NCBI GenBank assembly: GCA_900759225.1
Contig: CAAEUM010000294.1
Location: 1-7,762 of the forward strand
Direction of reading: 5' to 3'
DNA length: 7,762 bases
Origin: Lachnospiraceae bacterium
Lineage (GTDB): Bacteria; Bacillota; Clostridia; Lachnospirales; Lachnospiraceae
Part shown: piece after piece, positions 5,693 through 7,762 of the stretch
Layout of the letters: each line of letters begins with the position of its first letter
Position numbering within the stretch: position 1 is the stretch's first letter
Made by a program: the position numbers and the translations under genes
Notes under the pieces: model-generated
What the model saw: only the letters and a program-made list of their open reading frames with translations
Databases searched by the model: none
What the model was told of the DNA's origin: nothing

Positions 5693-7474
5693 TCAAACAA
5701 ATTTCATAAAGAAAGCTGGCATAGCCTCAGCTGAAACAGGTTCGGGATCGTTACTTGCGCCACTTCGTGTATAATATGCGTTATCGAATACTGCAGCACC
5801 ATTATCACAAGTAATTCGCAAAATTACAACAGCCTTCTCATGATAATTTACCATGCGCATTTTTGCTCCAATTTGCCGCCGATAATATTCAGAAATAGGC
5901 ATCGAATCAAGAGCATTCTTGATTCCCATCAAATAAGAATCATAGCTGTCATAGTACCTTTCAGCCTCACCATTTATGCCAGTCACATAAAAAGAGCCGA
6001 CACGAATGCTATCCGTTCCGTAGGCAATCCTAATTTTCTCAGCATCTTCAAAATTGTCAGCAACGCCAATTAAAACATATCCTGTTGCACCTTTTCCGGC
6101 ATTTGCCATTGCAGTAAGCGTTTTAAATATTTTTTCAAGCAAAGCTTCATTTCGCTGCCCGGTTTTTAAAGTATGAATTCCCTGTTTAAAGTTGTATTGG
6201 GCATTCTCAGTAAAAGATTGTTTTAGGAGCGTTTCGAGTTCATTGGCGTAAGAATAATGCATGGGATCGTTTTCACCACGATTAGCAAAATAGGGCGCAA
6301 TGACTGCCGATGTTGACGCAACAAGTTCATTTTTTTGCTGTTGTGTCCACCAACCACCGCCGGATGAAATATTTAGCGTTCTTGAGGATATATTATCCAA
6401 TGCATTGTAAAGCCCATCATAGTCAATTATCTTTTTTTCCTGCTTTATGAGCAAATTAAACATGGCTAAAAACAGAACTTGAAAATATCGAGGCCCCCTA
6501 TATGTTCTTGATGAAACTATTTGTCCAATAATTGTTTTTGGACGATTTCTAAAAACTTGTTTAATCTCGTCAAAAACAAAAAAGAATTGGTCTGAGAGTT
6601 TTTCTGGAGAAACGGCGGTAAGCAAACCTTCAATTCTCTGATATCTAGCACCACCTTCAGTTCCTCCGTATCCGTAATACTCGTCAAGAACGCTGACATT
6701 GGATGGAGGAATTGGATCTATGAGCATGCCTCCAAGCAGATCTGCGACCTGCTCTTCGTCCACTGATTGGCGTAGATCCTCCTTAGTAATAATATTTTCT
6801 TTTACCCAAAATACAGAATCGGGATCTATTCCGCCGTTTTCGCATTCTTTAGTGATACTGATACTCTGCATTTGTGACAAGAAAAGGAAGTCATCATGAG
6901 ATACATCGCCACGAATTCTCGTTGAAATTTTTCGGACTAACTGGGAAAAATCCGTTACAACGCCTGCCTGGCGAATTTCTTGTCTCGATAGATGTTTGCC
7001 GTTAGCATTAATCCTTCTGAATACTTCATCAATAATTGCTGGATTACTTTCATCATATATAGAATATGGTAATTCGTAACTAACTATTTTAACGCAAATA
7101 TCACGATTTAAGCGAGGCTCTTTTTGAAACAATTTTCCTTCATCTGCAAGAGCCTTTGTTAAAGCGGTTGTGGTCAAATCAAAATATTCTCCATTAGATG
7201 TAGGATATTGATTTTCAATAAATGAAAAAACAGCATTTAGACGCTGCATTCCGTCGATAATCTCAAATCTGTCTGACCCTTTATAGTTGTTTTTTGCAAA
7301 AAGAAACAGCGGGACTGGATAACCATTGGCAAGAGAATCGATAAATGCCTGCTTTTCTTCCAATTCCCATACAAGTTTTCTTTGATAGCGTCGATTAACC
7401 AAGTATTGTTCGTTCTTGTAATCCTCATAAGAACGCTCTACAACTTTGCCGTTAATTACAGGTTGTTTAGCCAT
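5693..7474 (-). CDS. DUF262-AlbA_2 (Schlafen-like) fusion protein, putative defence factor
   Basis: This 593-residue soluble protein has two recognisable ends. The N-terminal DUF262 (GmrSD N-terminal, ParB-like) domain covers about 15-200: NRRYQRKLVW (27-36), the nucleotide-site motif IIDGMQRLNAV (72-82), and VFRRINANGKHLSRQEIRQAG (151-171, usual F..iN..G..Ls..E signature). The usual motif is DGQQR; here Gln is Met76. Residues 200-410 show no domain I recognise. The C-terminus (416-590) matches the AlbA_2/Schlafen fold: ENAQYNFK (423-430), LTAMANAGKGATGYVLIGVAD (453-473) and YYTRSGASNDP (567-577). DUF262 proteins such as GmrSD, SspE and BrxU act in phage restriction, normally with an HNH partner domain, which is absent here. 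The start is set by GAGGTG (complement of 7480-7485), six bases before the ATG. The gene is more A+T-rich than the rest of the window and is convergent with the glycan operon, suggesting acquisition. The function is inferred, not shown. Confidence 0.88.
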   Translation of the reverse strand: MAKQPVINGKVVERSYEDYKNEQYLVNRRYQRKLVWELEEKQAFIDSLANGYPVPLFLFAKNNYKGSDRFEIIDGMQRLNAVFSFIENQYPTSNGEYFDLTTTALTKALADEGKLFQKEPRLNRDICVKIVSYELPYSIYDESNPAIIDEVFRRINANGKHLSRQEIRQAGVVTDFSQLVRKISTRIRGDVSHDDFLFLSQMQSISITKECENGGIDPDSVFWVKENIITKEDLRQSVDEEQVADLLGGMLIDPIPPSNVSVLDEYYGYGGTEGGARYQRIEGLLTAVSPEKLSDQFFFVFDEIKQVFRNRPKTIIGQIVSSRTYRGPRYFQVLFLAMFNLLIKQEKKIIDYDGLYNALDNISSRTLNISSGGGWWTQQQKNELVASTSAVIAPYFANRGENDPMHYSYANELETLLKQSFTENAQYNFKQGIHTLKTGQRNEALLEKIFKTLTAMANAGKGATGYVLIGVADNFEDAEKIRIAYGTDSIRVGSFYVTGINGEAERYYDSYDSYLMGIKNALDSMPISEYYRRQIGAKMRMVNYHEKAVVILRITCDNGAAVFDNAYYTRSGASNDPEPVSAEAMPAFFMKFV

Positions 7475-7575
7475 ATTATCACCTCATTTTTTAAAAATGT
7501 GCAGATTTACAATTTCTTTTTATATACCTAATGCCCATGAAAATAATTCCTGATAAGTTTTTCTTTGTCGATAAG

Positions 7576-7762
7576 TTAAGTCATGAGAGAATCCGATTCG
7601 CCGTGGCTGTCTACATCCCACACATCAGCATTCATGATATAATTGTGGGTTTCAAGATACTCTTGAAGCTTGCTCCAGCACATCGTGGAACACACAGCTG
7701 CGAATCAGCATGTGCACCCCACTGGTCTTTCCCCAGACAAGCAACTCCATGACTAGATTAGG
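7576..7762 (-). pseudogene. Possible 3' end of a minus-strand gene, apparently frameshifted, off the right edge
   Basis: On the minus strand one frame is open from the right edge (PNLVMELLVWGKTSGVHM..., 36 residues) and stops at 7652-7654. Near 7652-7683 a second frame takes over and reads KLQEYLETHNYIMNADVWDV and on to a stop at 7576-7578. Both stretches look protein-like and together would make a continuous C-terminus if one frameshift were corrected. I do not recognise the family. The 100 bases between its end and the DUF262 start (7475-7575) are A+T-rich and hold a TATATA stretch (7520-7530 region) that could serve as a -10 box, with no convincing -35. The plus-strand open frame across 7531-7752 has no ribosome-binding site and is not called. 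Chance open frames are a real alternative. Confidence 0.25.

Noticed and set aside
5693..7474. Reading the minus-strand protein as a complete GmrSD-type restriction enzyme
   Set aside because: The C-terminal DUF1524/HNH (HxxP-type) nuclease motif is absent; that half instead carries AlbA_2 motifs.
7531..7752. A 73-residue plus-strand open frame at the right end
   Set aside because: No Shine-Dalgarno sequence precedes it, the composition is not protein-like at its end, and it lies antisense to two more plausible minus-strand frames.
1..7762. CRISPR array, tRNA, rRNA or insertion sequence
   Set aside because: No regularly spaced repeats, cloverleaf-like sequence, rRNA-like stretch or transposase motif was found on either strand.

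Overview
The window looks like chromosomal DNA of a Gram-positive, low-to-mid G+C Clostridia-type bacterium, probably of the Lachnospiraceae. This is an inference from strong purine-rich (AGGAGG/GAGGTG) ribosome-binding sites, sigma-A-like promoters, closely packed co-directional genes and the protein families present. No rRNA, tRNA, insertion sequence or CRISPR array was seen.

Layout. (1) Positions 1-800 carry the 3' part of a membrane sensor histidine kinase whose 5' end lies off the left edge. (2) Positions 807-2538 form a compact metal/metalloid-type resistance operon: a promoter with two 16-bp palindromic operator copies, an ArsR/SmtB repressor, an ArsP-like (PF03773-type) membrane permease, and a small CXXC thioredoxin-like protein. 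The logic is repressor release by a soft metal or arsenical, export by the permease, and redox or thiol handling by the small protein. (3) Positions 2574-5530 form a second plus-strand unit with its own extended -10 promoter. It encodes a polytopic O-antigen ligase/polymerase-like protein (Wzy_C type) and a GT4 glycosyltransferase joined by an ATGA overlap, and it ends in a short rho-independent terminator. These two probably build or attach a cell-surface glycan. (4) Positions 5546-5615 hold a long hairpin, probably a bidirectional terminator, between convergent transcription units. (5) Positions 5693-7474, on the minus strand and visibly more A+T-rich, encode a 593-residue protein joining an N-terminal DUF262 (GmrSD/SspE/ParB-like) domain to a C-terminal Schlafen-type AlbA_2 domain. 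(6) Positions 7475-7762 hold its upstream region plus what may be the frameshifted 3' end of another minus-strand gene that runs off the right edge.

The best candidate for an under-described system is the DUF262-AlbA_2 fusion. DUF262 proteins are known from anti-phage defence (GmrSD, SspE, BrxU), usually with an HNH nuclease half. Here the partner half is a Schlafen-like putative RNase fold, and its second acidic motif position is Asn. The arsR operator architecture is the clearest regulatory finding.
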